Made by a program: the position numbers and the translations under genes. Positions 1 to 12,600 of a stretch of DNA of 64,000 nt are shown one piece after another. The stretch's first letter is position 1, and every line of letters starts with the position of its first letter. This DNA is from Seriola aureovittata. Lineage: Eukaryota; Chordata; Actinopteri; Carangiformes; Carangidae. The stretch is taken from NCBI RefSeq assembly GCF_021018895.1, contig NC_079371.1:7274501-7338500 (forward strand), in the 5' to 3' direction. Below the pieces are notes generated by a model, which did no database searches, had not been told where the DNA came from, and was given only the letters and a program-made list of their open reading frames with translations.

Positions 1-370
1 ATGACATTTGATGCCTTACTATACTATGATTTTTATTTTAAATTTTTATGCCTTACTACACTATAAAATTTTTTGACAAATTTATGCCTTACTATACTAT
101 GACGTTTTGTGCCTTTCTATACTATGATGTTTTTTGACATTTTTATGCCATACTATATTTTTACGTTTTTTGACATTTTTATACCTTAGTATACAATGAT
201 ATTTTTTACAGATTTGTGCCTTACTATACTATGACATTTTCTTTACATTTTTATGCCTTACTATACTATGACGTTTTTTTTTACATTTTTATGCCTTACT
301 ATACTATGAGATTTCATGCTTTACTGTACTATGACATTTTTTGACATTTTTATGCCTTATTATAGTATGA
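1..370 (+). repeat. Intra-array long duplication, copy A
   Basis: This stretch carries an unusual variant string: ATTTTTATTTTAAATTTTTA, then CTATAAAATT, then GTGCCTTTCTATAC, then CCATACTATATTTTTACG, then GAGATTTCATGC. The same string in the same order recurs from 6670, an offset of about 6,669 bp, with only scattered differences. Such long-range near-identity inside a short-monomer array indicates duplication of multi-monomer blocks. Confidence 0.85.
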
Positions 371-932
371 CATTTGATGCCTTACTATACTATGATTTTT
401 ATTTTAAATTTTTATGCCTTAATATACTATGACGTTTTATGCCTTACTATACTATGACGTTTTTTTTTACATTTTTATGCCTTACTATACTATGACTTTT
501 TTTTGACATTTTGATGCCTTACTATACTATGACGTTTTTTGACAAATTTATGCCTTATTATACTATGACATTTTATGACATTTTGATGCCTTACTATACT
601 ATGACGTTTTATGCCTTACTATACTATGACGTTTTTTTTACATTTTTATGCCTTACTATACTATGACTTTTTTTGACATTTTGATGCCTTACTATACTAT
701 GATGTTTTATGCCTTACTATACTATGACGTTTTATGCCTTACTATACTATGACGTTTTTTTTACATTTTTATGCCTTACTATACTATGACTTTTTTTGAC
801 ATTTTGATGCCTTACTATACTATGACGTTTTATGCCTTACTATACTATGACGTTTTTTTTTTACATTTTTATGCCTTACTATACTATGACTTTTTTTTGA
901 CATTTTGATTCCTTACTATACTGTGACGTTTT

Positions 933-1732
933 ATGCCTTACTATACTATGACATTTTTTGACATTTTTATGCCTTACTATACTATGACGTTTTTTGACAA
1001 ATTTATGCCTTATTATACTATGACATTTTATGACATTTTGATGCCTTACTATACGATGACGTTTTATGCCTTACTATACTATGACGTTTTTTTTACATTT
1101 TTATGCCTTACTATACTATGACTTTTTTTGACATTTTGATGCCTTACTATACTATGACGTTTTATGCCTTACTATACTATGACGTTTTTTTTTACATTTT
1201 TATGCCTTTCTATACTATGACTTTTTTTGACATTTTGATGCCTTACTATACTATGACATTTTTTGACATTTTTATGCCTTACTATACTATGACGTTTTTT
1301 TAGATTTTGACGCCTTACTATACTATGACTTTTTATGCCTTACTATACTATGACATTTTTTGACAAATTTATGCCTTAGTATACTATGAAATTTTTTGAC
1401 AGATTTGTGCCTTACTATACTATGACATTTTTTGACATTTTTATGCCTTACTATACTATGACGTTTTTTTTTACATTTTTATGCCTTACTGTACTATGAC
1501 TTTTTTTTTGACATTTTGATGCCTTACTATACTGTGACGTTTTATGCCTTACTATACTATGACATTTTTTGACATTTTTATGCCTTACTATACTATGACG
1601 TTTTTTGACAAATTTATGCCTTATTATACTATGACATTTTATGACATTTTGATGCCTTACTATACTATGACGTTTTATGCCTTACTATACTATGACGTTT
1701 TTTTTACATTTTTATGCCTTACTATACTATGA
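933..1732 (+). repeat. 611-bp higher-order repeat unit in array 1
   Basis: The block starting at 933 is repeated from 1544 with the same succession of monomer types: 36-bp GACATTTTT, GACAAATTT, TATGACATTTTG, then 25-bp and 37-bp units. The virtual translations of 933-1121 and 1544-1732 are identical over 62 residues. A related 841-bp spacing links 5502-5717 and 6343-6558, so the array has more than one higher-order length. Confidence 0.8.
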
Positions 1733-4700
1733 CTTTTTTTGACATTTTGATGCCTTACTATACTATGACGTTTTATGCCTTACTATACTATGACGTTTTT
1801 TTTTTACATTTTTATGCCTTACTATACTATGACTTTTTTTTGACATTTTGATTCCTTACTATACTGTGACGTTTTATGCCTTACTATACTATGACATTTT
1901 TTGACATTTTTATGCTTACTATACTATGACTTTTTTTTGACATTTTTATGCTTACTATACTATGACATTTTTATGCCTACTATACTATGACGTTTTTTTT
2001 TTACATTTTTAATGCCTTACTATACTATGACTTTTTATGCCTTACTATACTATGACATTTTTTGACGAATTTATGCCTTAGTATACTATGACATTTTTTG
2101 ACAGATTTGTGCCTTACTATACTATGACATTTTTTGACATTTTTATGCCTTACATACTATGACGTTTTTTTTTTACATTTTTATGCCTTACTATGACATT
2201 TGATGCCTTACTATACTATGATTTTTATTTTAAATTTTTATGCCTTACTATACTATGACGTTTTTTTTTACATTTTTATGCCTTACTGTACTATGACTTT
2301 TTTTTTGACATTTTGATGCCTTACTATACTGTGACGTTTTATGCCTTACTATACTATGACATTTTTTAACATTTTTATGCCTTACTATACTATGACGTTT
2401 TTTGGCATTTTTATGCCTTACTATACTATGACTTTTTTTGACATTTTGATGCCTTACTATACTATGACGTTTTATGCCTTACTATACTATGATTTTTTTT
2501 TACATTTTTATGCCTTACTATACTATGACTTTTTTTTGACATTTTGATGCCTTACTATACTGTGACGTTTTATGCCTTACTATACTATGACATTTTTTGA
2601 CATTTTTATGCCTTACTATACTATGACGTTTTTTGACAAATTTATGCCTTATTATACTATGACATTTTATGACATTTTGATGCCTTACTATACTATGACT
2701 TTTTATGCCTTACTATACTATGACATTTTTTGACGAATTTATGCCTTAGTATACTATGACATTTTTTGACAGATTTGTGCCTTACTATACTATGACATTT
2801 TTTGACATTTTTATGCCTTACTATACTATGACGTTTTTTTTTACATTTTTATGCCTTACTATGACATTTGATGCCTTACTATACTATGATTTTTATTTTA
2901 AATTTTTATGCCTTACTATACTATGACGTTTTTTTTTACATTTTTATGCCTTACTATACTATGACGTTTTTTTGACATTTTGATGCCTTACTATACTGTG
3001 ACGTTTTATGCCTTACTATACTATGACATTTTTTGACTTTTTTATGCCTTACTATACTGACGTTTTTTGACAAATTTATGCCTTATTATACTATGACATT
3101 TTGATGCCTTACTATACTATGACGTTTTATGCCTTACTATACTATGACGTTTTTTGACAATTTTATGCCTTACTATACTATGACGTTTTTTTAGATTTTG
3201 ACGCCTTACTATACTATGACTTTTTATGCCTTACTATACTATGACATTTTTTGACAAATTTATGCCTTAGTATACTATGACATTTTTTGACAGATTTGTG
3301 CCTTACTATACTATGACATTTTTTGACATTTTTATGCCTTACTATACTATGAAGTTTTTTTTTACATTTTTATGCCTTACTATGACATTTGATGCCTTAC
3401 TATACTATACGTTTTTTGACATTTTTATGCCTTACTATACTATGACGTTTTTTTTTACATTTTTATGCCTTACTATACTATGACTTTTTTTGACATTTTG
3501 ATGCCTTACTATACTATGACGTTTTATGCCTTACTATACTATAAAATTTTTTGACATTTTTTTACATTTTTATGCCTTACTATACTATGACGTTTTTTGA
3601 CATTTTTATGCCTTACTATACTATGACATTTTTTGACATTTTGATGCCTTACTATACTATGACGTTTTATGCCTTACAATACTATGACGTTTTTTTTTAC
3701 ATTTTTATGCCTTACTATACTATGACTTTTTTTGACATTTTGATGCCTTACTATACTATGACGTTTTATGCCTTACTAATACTATGACGTTTTTTTTTAC
3801 ATTTTTATGCCTTACTATACTATGACTTTTTTTCACATTTTGATTCCTTACTATACTATGACGTTTTTTCACATTTTTATGCCTTACTATACTATGACGT
3901 TTTTTCACATTTTTATGCCTCACTATACTATGACGTTTTTTGACAAATTTATGCCTTACTATACTATGACATTTTATGACATTTTGATGCCTTACTATAC
4001 TATGACGTTTTATGCCTTACTATACTATGATGTTTTTTTTACATTTTTATGCCTTACTATACTATGACTTTTTTTGACATTTTGATGCCTTACTATACTA
4101 TGACGTTTTATGCCTTACTATACTATGACGTTTTTTGACAATTTTATGCCTTACTATACTATGACGTTTTTTTAGATTTTGACGCCTTACTATACTATGA
4201 CTTTTTATGCCTTACTATACTATGACATTTTTTGACAAATTTATGCCTTACTATACTATGACATTTTTTGACAAATTTATGCCTTAGTATACTATGACAT
4301 TTTTTGACATTTTTATGCCTTACTATACTATGAAGTTTTTTTTTACATTTTTATGCCTTACTATGACATTTGATGCCTTACTATACTATGATTTTTATTT
4401 TAAATTTTTATGCCTTACTATACTATGACGTTTTTTTTTACATTTTTATGCCTTACTATACTATGACTTTTTTTTGACATTTTGATGCCTTACTATACTG
4501 TGACGTTTTATGCCTTACTATACTATGACATTTTTTGACATTTTTATGCCTTACTATACTATGACGTTTTTTGACAAATTTATGCCTTATTATACTATGA
4601 CATTTTATGACATTTTGATGCCTTACTATACTTATGACGTTTTATGCCTTACTATACTATACGTTTTTTTTTACATTTTTATGCCTTACTATACTTTGAC

Positions 4701-6669
4701 GTTTTTTGACATTTTGATGCTTACTATACTATGACGTTTTATGCCTTACTATACTAAGACGTTTTTTTTTTTTTACATTTTTATGCTTACTATACTATGA
4801 CTTTTTTTGACATTTGATGCCTTACTATACTGTGACGTTTTATGCCTTACTTATACTATGACATTTTTTGACATTTTTATGCCTTACTATACTATGACAT
4901 TTTTTGACATTTTTATGCCTTACTTATACTATGACATTTTATGACATTTTGATGCCTTACTATACGATGACGTTTTATGCCTTACAATACTATGACGTTT
5001 TTTGACATTTTTATGCCTTATATACTATGACATTTTTATGCCTACTATACTATGACTTTTTTTGACATTTTGATGCCTTACTATACTATGACGTTTTATG
5101 CCTTACTATACTATGACGTTTTTTTTTACATTTTTATGCCTTACTATACTATGACTTTTTTTGACATTTTGATGCCTTACTATACTATGACATTTTTTGA
5201 CATTTTTATGCCTTACTATACTATGACGTTTTTTTAGATTTTGACGCCTTACTATACTATGACTTTTTATGCCTTACTATACTATGACATTTTTTGACAT
5301 TTTTATGCCTTACTATACTATGACGTTTTTTTAGATTTTGACGCCTTACTATACGATGACGTTTTATGCCTTACTATACTATGACGTTTTTTTTACATTT
5401 TTATGCCTTACTATACTATGACTTTTTTTGACATTTTGATGCCTTACTATACGATGACGTTTTATGCCTTACTATACTAAGACGTTTTTTTTTACATTTT
5501 TATGCCTTACTATACTATGACTTTTTTTGACATTTTGATGCCTTACTATACTATGACGTTTTATGCCTTACTATACTATGACGTTTTTTTTTACATTTTT
5601 ATGCCTTACTATACTATGACTTTTTTTGACATTTTGATGCCTTACTATACTATGACATTTTTTGACATTTTTATGCCTTACTATACTATGACGTTTTTTG
5701 ACAAATTTATGCCTTAGTATACTATGACATTTTTTGACAGATTTGTGCCTTACTATACTATACGTTTTTTGACATTTTTATGCCTTACTAACTATGACGT
5801 TTTTTTTTACATTTTTATGCCTACTATACTATGACGTTTTTTTTTACATTTTTATGCCTTACTATACTATGACATTTTTTGACAATTTTATGCCTTACTA
5901 TACTATACGTTTTTTGACAATTTTATGCCTTACTAATACTATGACGTTTTTTTTTTACATTTTTATGCCTTACTATATACTATGACATTTTTTGACATTT
6001 TGATGCCTTACTATACTATGATGTTTTTTGACATTTTTATGCTTACTATACTATGACATTTTTTGAAATTTTTATGCCTTATTATACTATGACATTTTTA
6101 TGCCTTACTATACTATGAATTTTTTGACATTTTTATGCCTTACTATACTAAGACGTTTTTTTTTACATTTTTATGCCTTACTATACTATGACGTTTTATG
6201 CCATACTATACTATGACGTTTTTTGACAATTTTATGCCTTACTATACTATGATGTTTTTTGACAATTTTATGCCTTACTATACTTTGATGTTTTTTGACA
6301 TTTTTATGCCTTACTATACTATGACGTTTTTTTTACATTTTTATGCCTTACTATACTATGACTTTTTTTGACATTTTGATGCCTTACTATACTATGACGT
6401 TTTATGCCTTACTATACTATGACGTTTTTTTTTACATTTTTATGCCTTACTATACTATGACTTTTTTTGACATTTTGATGCCTTACTATACTATGACATT
6501 TTTTGACATTTTTATGCCTTACTATACTATGACGTTTTTTGACAAATTTATGCCTTAGTATACTATGACATTTTTTGACAGATTTGTGCCTTACTATACT
6601 ATGACATTTTTTGACATTTTTATGCCTTACTATACTATGATGTTTTTTTTTACATTTTTATGCCTTACT

Positions 6670-7040
6670 ATGACATTTGATGCCTTACTATACTATGATT
6701 TTTATTTTAAATTTTTATGCCTTACTATACTATAAAATTTTTTGACAAATTTATGCCTTACTATACTATGACGTTTTGTGCCTTTCTATACTATGATGTT
6801 TTTTGACATTTTTATGCCATACTATATTTTTACGTTTTTTGACATTTTTATACCTTAGTATACAATGCAATTTTTTACAGATTTTTGCCTTACTATACTA
6901 TGACATTTTCTTTACATTTTTATGCCTTACTATACTATGACGTTTTTTTTTTACATTTTTATGCCTTACTATACTATGAGATTTCATGCTTTACTATACT
7001 ATGACATTTTTTGAAATTTTTATGCCTTATTATACTATGA
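6670..7040 (+). repeat. Intra-array long duplication, copy B
   Basis: Partner of 1-370. The order of rare variants is conserved, including the CCATACTATATTTTTACG monomer and the GAGATTTCATGC monomer. After about 7,040 the two copies diverge into different monomer orders. Confidence 0.85.
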
Positions 7041-7429
7041 CATTTTATGACATTTTTATGCCTTACTGTACTATGAGATTTCATGCTTTACTATACTATG
7101 ACGTTTTTTGACAAATTTATGCCTTATTATACTATGACATTTTATTACATTTTTATGCCTTACTATACTATGATGTTTTTTGATATTTTTATGCCTTACT
7201 ATACTATGACGTTTTATGCCATACTATACTATGACGTTTTTTGACAATTTTATGCCTTACTATACTATGATGTTTTTTGACAATTTTATGCCTTACTATA
7301 CTTTGATGTTTTTTGACATTTTTATGCCTTACTATACTATGACTTTTTTTGACAAATTTATGCCTTACTATACTATGACATTTTTATGCCTTACTATACT
7401 ATGACATTTTATGCCTTACTATACTATGA

Positions 7430-8775
7430 CGTTTTTTGTCAATTTTATGCCTTACTGTACTATGTCGTTTTTGACATTTTTATACCTTATTATACTATGA
7501 CATTTTATGCCTTACTATACTATGACATTTTATGCCTTACTATACTATGACATTTTTTGACATTTTTATGCCTTATTATACTATGACGTTTTTTGACAAT
7601 TTTATGCCTTACTATTTTATGACTTTCAATGCTTTACTGTACTATGATTTTTTATGCCTTATTATACTTTGATGTTTTTTGACATTTTTATGCCTTACTA
7701 TACTATGAGATTTTATGCCTTACTATACTATGACGTTTTATGCCATACTATACTATGACGTTTTTTGACAATTTTATGCCTTACTATACTATGATGTTTT
7801 TTGACAATTTTATGCCTTACTATACTTTGACGTTTTTTGACAAATTTATGCCTTACTACACTATAACGTTTATTGACATTTTTATGCCTTACTATACTAT
7901 GACATTTTATGCCTTACTATACTATGACGTTTTTTGACAATTTTAAGCCTTGGTATTCTGTGACATTTTATGCCTTACTATACTATGACGTTTTATGCCT
8001 TACCATACTATGACGTTTTTTTTTACATTTTTATGCCTTACTATTATATGACGTTTTTTTAGATTTTGATGCCTTATTATACACTATGACGTTTTTTGAC
8101 AATTTTATGCCTTACTATACTATGATGTTTTTTGACATTTTTATGACTTACTATATTATGACATTTTATGCCTTACTATACTATGATGTTTTTTGACATT
8201 TTTACGACTTACTACATTATGACATTTTATGCCTTACTGTACTATGATTTTTTTGACATTTTTATGCCTTACTATACTATGACTTTTTTTGACAAATTTA
8301 TGCCTTACTATACTATGACATTTTTATGCCTTACTATACTATGACATTTTATGCCTTACTATACTATGACGTTTTTTGACAATTTTATGCTTTACTATAC
8401 TATGATGTTTTTTGATATTTTTATGCCTTACTATACTATGACGTTTTTGACAATTTTAAGCCTTGGTATTCTGTGACATTTTATGCCTTACTATACCATG
8501 TTGTTTTTTTGTCAATTTTATGCCTTACTGTACTATGTCGTTTTTGACATTTTTATACCTTATTATACTATGACATTTTATGCCTTACTATACTATGACA
8601 TTTTATGCCTTACTATACTATGACGTTTTTTGACATTTTTATGCCTTACTATTTTATGACTTTCAATGCTTTACTGTACTATGATTTTTTTATGCCTTAT
8701 TATACTTTGATGTTTTTTGACATTTTTATGCCTTACTATACTATGAGATTTTATGCCTTACTATACTATGACGTT
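7430..8775 (+). repeat. Direct duplication (~1,073 bp offset) inside array 1
   Basis: A run of distinctive variants (GTCAATTTTATG, TTACTGTACTATGTCG, ATACCTTATTATAC, GACTTTCAATGC, TTATTATACTTTGATG) occurs at about 7,430-7,700 and again at about 8,503-8,775 in the same order. This part of the array is more degenerate than 400-6,600. Confidence 0.8.
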
Positions 8776-8835
8776 TTTTGACATTTTTATGCCTTACTAT
8801 ACTATGACATTTTCATGTCTTATCATACTATGACT

Positions 8836-9410
8836 GGGACCCCAGAGCAGTGACAGAACACAAAATACACCAGCAATAACAGTGGAAGGGAGTTTATTGA
8901 GGAGAAGGCAATGGTGATTTAAACATGGAGGGGGAGTGGGTCCAGGGAATCCAGGTGTGAGAGTGCGAGGCAGGGGTATGGGCGACCAGAGTCAGGTGAG
9001 TAAACACACTCTCGAACATGAGGGATGGCTGGAGACAAAAGGCAGGTGGGTGGTGTGGCGACAGCGAAGTGTCGCAGGATCAGCAGCCCACAAATCAGGA
9101 AGTCTTCTGGAGCATAGAAGAACAAAGGGTTAATACAGACAAAACACAGAGAAGATCAAACTAATCAGAGCGGGTGAGAGAATAACTACCACTGTGAAGA
9201 GCAGAAGAATCTGGCCACGAATGGATGGATGACCGGTACTGCAGATGATGACTGACAGATTGCAGGTGTCGTAGTGAGCTGCTGTTCAGACCTCGCCTCT
9301 GCAGAGTCACCTGATGTCAGGGGAAGAACACAGACGTACACACATACACAATGGTAGGGAGACAAACAGGAAAAGGGAAAACACTGGGAAACACAGCGGG
9401 ACTGCGACAA
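8836..9410. repeat. Interspersed non-satellite unit, copy 1
   Basis: About 575 bp of higher-GC sequence interrupting the satellite. It is clearly related to 14,281-15,037. Shared landmarks in the same order include GGGTCCAGGGAATCCAGG, CCCACAAATCAGGAAGTCTT, AATAACTACCACTGTGAAGA, GAGTCACCTGATGTCAGGGG and GACAAACAGGAAAAGGGAA. The copies are offset by about 5.4 kb. Open frames here are short and not protein-like. It may be a piece of a dispersed retroelement, possibly LTR-type, but I cannot name it. A CAG/GTGAGT motif near 8,993 is present, but there is no coding context. Confidence 0.75.
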
Positions 9411-9440
9411 TGACATTCTTATGCCTTAGTATACTGTGAC
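9411..9440 (+). repeat. Single satellite monomer between spacer and V-SINE piece
   Basis: One degenerate monomer (ATGCCTTAGTATACTGTGAC) joins copy 1 of the interspersed unit directly to the V-SINE fragment. The equivalent junction recurs at 15,038-15,082. Confidence 0.7.
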
Positions 9441-9552
9441 TTCCTGGGCCTGGGGCCTTTCTGTGTGGAGTTTACATGTTCTCCCTGTGCCTGTGTGGGA
9501 CCACTATGGTTTCCTCCCACAGACCTGCACATTAGGTCAATTGGCAACTCTA
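9441..9552 (+). mobile_element. V-SINE central-domain fragment 1 (DANA/mermaid-like)
   Basis: Contains the landmark series GGGGCCTTTCTGTGTGGAGT, CATGTTCTCC, TTTCCTCCCACAG, GACCTGCA and AATTGGCAACTCTAA. This matches my recollection of the conserved central domain of vertebrate V-SINEs, such as zebrafish DANA/mermaid. The tRNA-related head is missing, and the 3' end passes straight into satellite sequence (TTCCTTACTATATTATGAC). It is nonautonomous, RNA polymerase III-derived and truncated here. Confidence 0.75.
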
Positions 9553-9595
9553 ATTCCTTACTATATTATGACATTTTTGCTTTGCTATACGATGA

Positions 9596-9632
9596 CTTCC
9601 CAGGACTGCGACATTTCTGTGTGGACTGTATG
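9596..9632 (+). mobile_element. Degraded V-SINE scrap
   Basis: Short remnant CATTTCTGTGTGG preceded by CTTCCCAGGACTG and followed by TATGCCTCATTATA. The same scrap with flanks occurs at 15,230-15,263, so it belongs to the duplicated compound unit. Confidence 0.5.
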
Positions 9633-12600
9633 CCTCATTATAGGATGAATCTTTTTGTGCCTTAATGTACTATACTATGACGTTTTTTGTCATTTTTAAG
9701 CCTTACTATACTGTGACATTTTATACCTTACTATACTGTGACGTTTTTTGACAAATTTATGCCTTACTATACTATGACGTTTTATGCCTTACTACACAAT
9801 GACGTTTTATGCCTTACTACACAATGACGTTTTTTGGTAAATTTATGCCTAACTATACTATGAAATTTTTTGACAAATTTATGCCTTACTGTGCTATGAC
9901 ATTTTTTGACAATTTTATGCCTTACTATACTATGACATTTTATGCCTTACTATACTATGACTTTTTTTGGTAATTTTATGCCTTCCTATACTATGACATT
10001 TTATGCCTTACAATACTATGACGTTTTTTGACATTTTTATCCCTTACTATACTATGACATTTTTTGACAATTTTATGCCTTCCTATACTATGACATTTTT
10101 ATGCCTTACTATTCTATGACATTTTATGCCTTACAATACTATGACGTTTTTTGACATTTTTATGCCTTACTATATTATGACGTTTTTTGACATTTTTATG
10201 CCTTCCTATACTATGACATTTTTTGACAATTTAATGCCTTACTATACTATGACATTTTATGCCTTACAATACTATGACGTTTTTTGACATTTTTATGCCT
10301 TACTATTCTATGACTTTTAATGCTTTACTATACTATGACGTTTTATGCCTTACAATACTATGACGTTTTTTGACAATTTTATGCCTTCCTATACTATGAC
10401 GTTTTTTGACAATTTTATGCCTTACTATACTATGACGTTTTATGCCTTACTATACTATGACGTTTTTTGACATTTTTATGCCTTCCTATACTATGACATT
10501 TTTTGACAATTTTATGCCTTACTGTTCTATGACATTTTATGCCTTACAATACTATGACGTTTTTTGACAATTTTATGCCTTACTGTTCTATGACATTTTA
10601 TGCCTTACAATACTATGACGTTTTTTGACATTTTTATGCCTTACAATACTATGACGTTTTTTGACAATTTTATGCCTTACTATACCATGACGTTTTTTGA
10701 CATTTTTATGCCTTACTGTTCTATGACATTTTATGCCTTACAATACTATGACGTTTTTTGACATTTTTATGCCTTACAATACTATGACGTTTTTTGACAA
10801 TTTTATGCCTTACTATACCATGACGTTTTTTGACATTTTTATCCCTTACTATACTATGACGTTTTTTGACAATTTTATGCCTAACTATACTATGACGTTT
10901 TATGCCTTAAAATACTATGACGTTTTTTGACAATTTTATGCCTTACTACACAATGACGTTTTTTGGTAAATTTATGCCTAACTATACTATGAAATTTTTT
11001 GACAAATTTATGCCTTACTATGCTATGACATTTTTTGACAATTTTATGCCTTACTATACTATGACATTTTATGCCTTACTATACTATGACTTTTTTTGGT
11101 AAATTTATGCCTTACTATACTGTGACATTTTATGCCTTACTATACTATCACAATTTTTGACAAATTTATGCCTTACTATGCTATGACGTTTTGTGCCTTA
11201 CTATACTTTGATGTTTTTTGACAATTTTATGCCTAATTATACTATGACGTTTTATGCCTTACAATACTATGACGTTTTTTGACAATTTTATGCCTTCCTA
11301 TACTATGACATTTTTTGACAATTTTATGCCTTACTATACTATGACGTTTTGTGCCTTACTATACTTTGACGTTTTTTGACAAATTTATGCCTTACTATAC
11401 TATGACGTTTTATGCCTTACAATACTATGACGTTTTTTGGTAAATTTATGCCTTACTATATTATGACGTTTTTTGACAATTTTATGCCTAACTATACTAT
11501 GACGTTTTATGCCTTACTATACTATGATGTTTTATGCCTTACTATACTATGACATTTTATGCCTTACAATACTATGACTTACAATACTATGACTTTTTTG
11601 ACATTTTTTGACAATTTAATGCCTTACTATACTATGACGTTTTTTGACAATTTTATGCCTTACTATACCATGACGTTTTTTGACATTTTTATCCCTTACT
11701 ATACTATGACGTTTTTTGACATTTTTATGCCTTACTATATTATGACGTTTTTTGACATTTTTATGCCTTACTATTCTATGACATTTTTATGCTTACTATA
11801 CTTTGACGTTTTTTGACAAATTTATGCCTTACTATTCTATGACTTTTAATGCTTTACTATACTATGACGTTTTATGCCTTACAATACTATGACATTTTTT
11901 GACAATTTTATGCCTTACTATATTATGACGTTTTGTGCCTTACTATACTTTGACGTTTTTTGACAAATTTATGCCTTACTATTCTATGACTTTTAATGCT
12001 TTACTATACTATGATGTTTTATGCCTTACTATACTATGACGTTTTATGCCTTACTATACTATGACGTTTTTAGACATTTTTATGCCTTCCTATACTATGA
12101 CATTTTTTGACAATTTTATGGCTTACTGTTCTATGACATTTTATGCCTTACAATACTATGACGTTTTTTGACAATTTTATGCCTTACTATACTATGACAT
12201 TTTTTGACAGTTTTATGCCTTACTATACTATGACATTTTATGCCTTACAATACTATGACGTTTTTTGACAATTTTATGCTTTCCTATACTATGACATTTT
12301 ATGCCTTACAATACTATGACGTTTTTTGACAATTTTATGCCTTACTGTTCTATGACGTTTTATGCCTTACAATACTATGATGTTTTTTGACAATTTTATG
12401 CCTAACTATACTATGACGTTTTATGCCTTACTATACTATGATGTTTTATGCCTTACTATACTATGACGTTTTATGCCTTACTATACTATGACGTTTTTTG
12501 ACATTTTTATGCCTTACTATTCTATGACTTTTAATGCTTTACTATACTATGACGTTTTATGCCTTACAATACTATGACATTTTTTGACAATTTTATGCCT

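Larger units (their letters stand above)
1..8835 (+). repeat. AT-rich satellite array 1 (25/36/37-bp monomers)
   Basis: Continuous head-to-tail tandem array, all in one orientation, already in progress at base 1, so it extends beyond the window. Each monomer has a 20-bp core, ATGCCTTACTATACTATGAC, followed by a T-rich tail. A 5-nt tail (GTTTT) gives 25 bp. A 16-nt tail with an internal GACA gives 36 bp. A 17-nt tail with ACA after a longer T run gives 37 bp. The three types often follow one another as a trimer of about 98 bp, for example around 580-800. Variants include TTAGTATAC, TTATTATAC, a GACAGATTTG tail and a core cut to CTTACTATGAC. The frame-open peptides (MPYYTMTFFDIF-like, 12 residues per 36 bp) are a by-product of a period divisible by three; the 25-bp units keep breaking the frame. 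I do not recognise the family by name. Confidence 0.95.

Noticed and set aside
8985..9005. CAG/GTGAGT splice donor in the interspersed unit
   Set aside because: Isolated motif in a repeat, with no open frame leading into it, and not conserved in copy 2.
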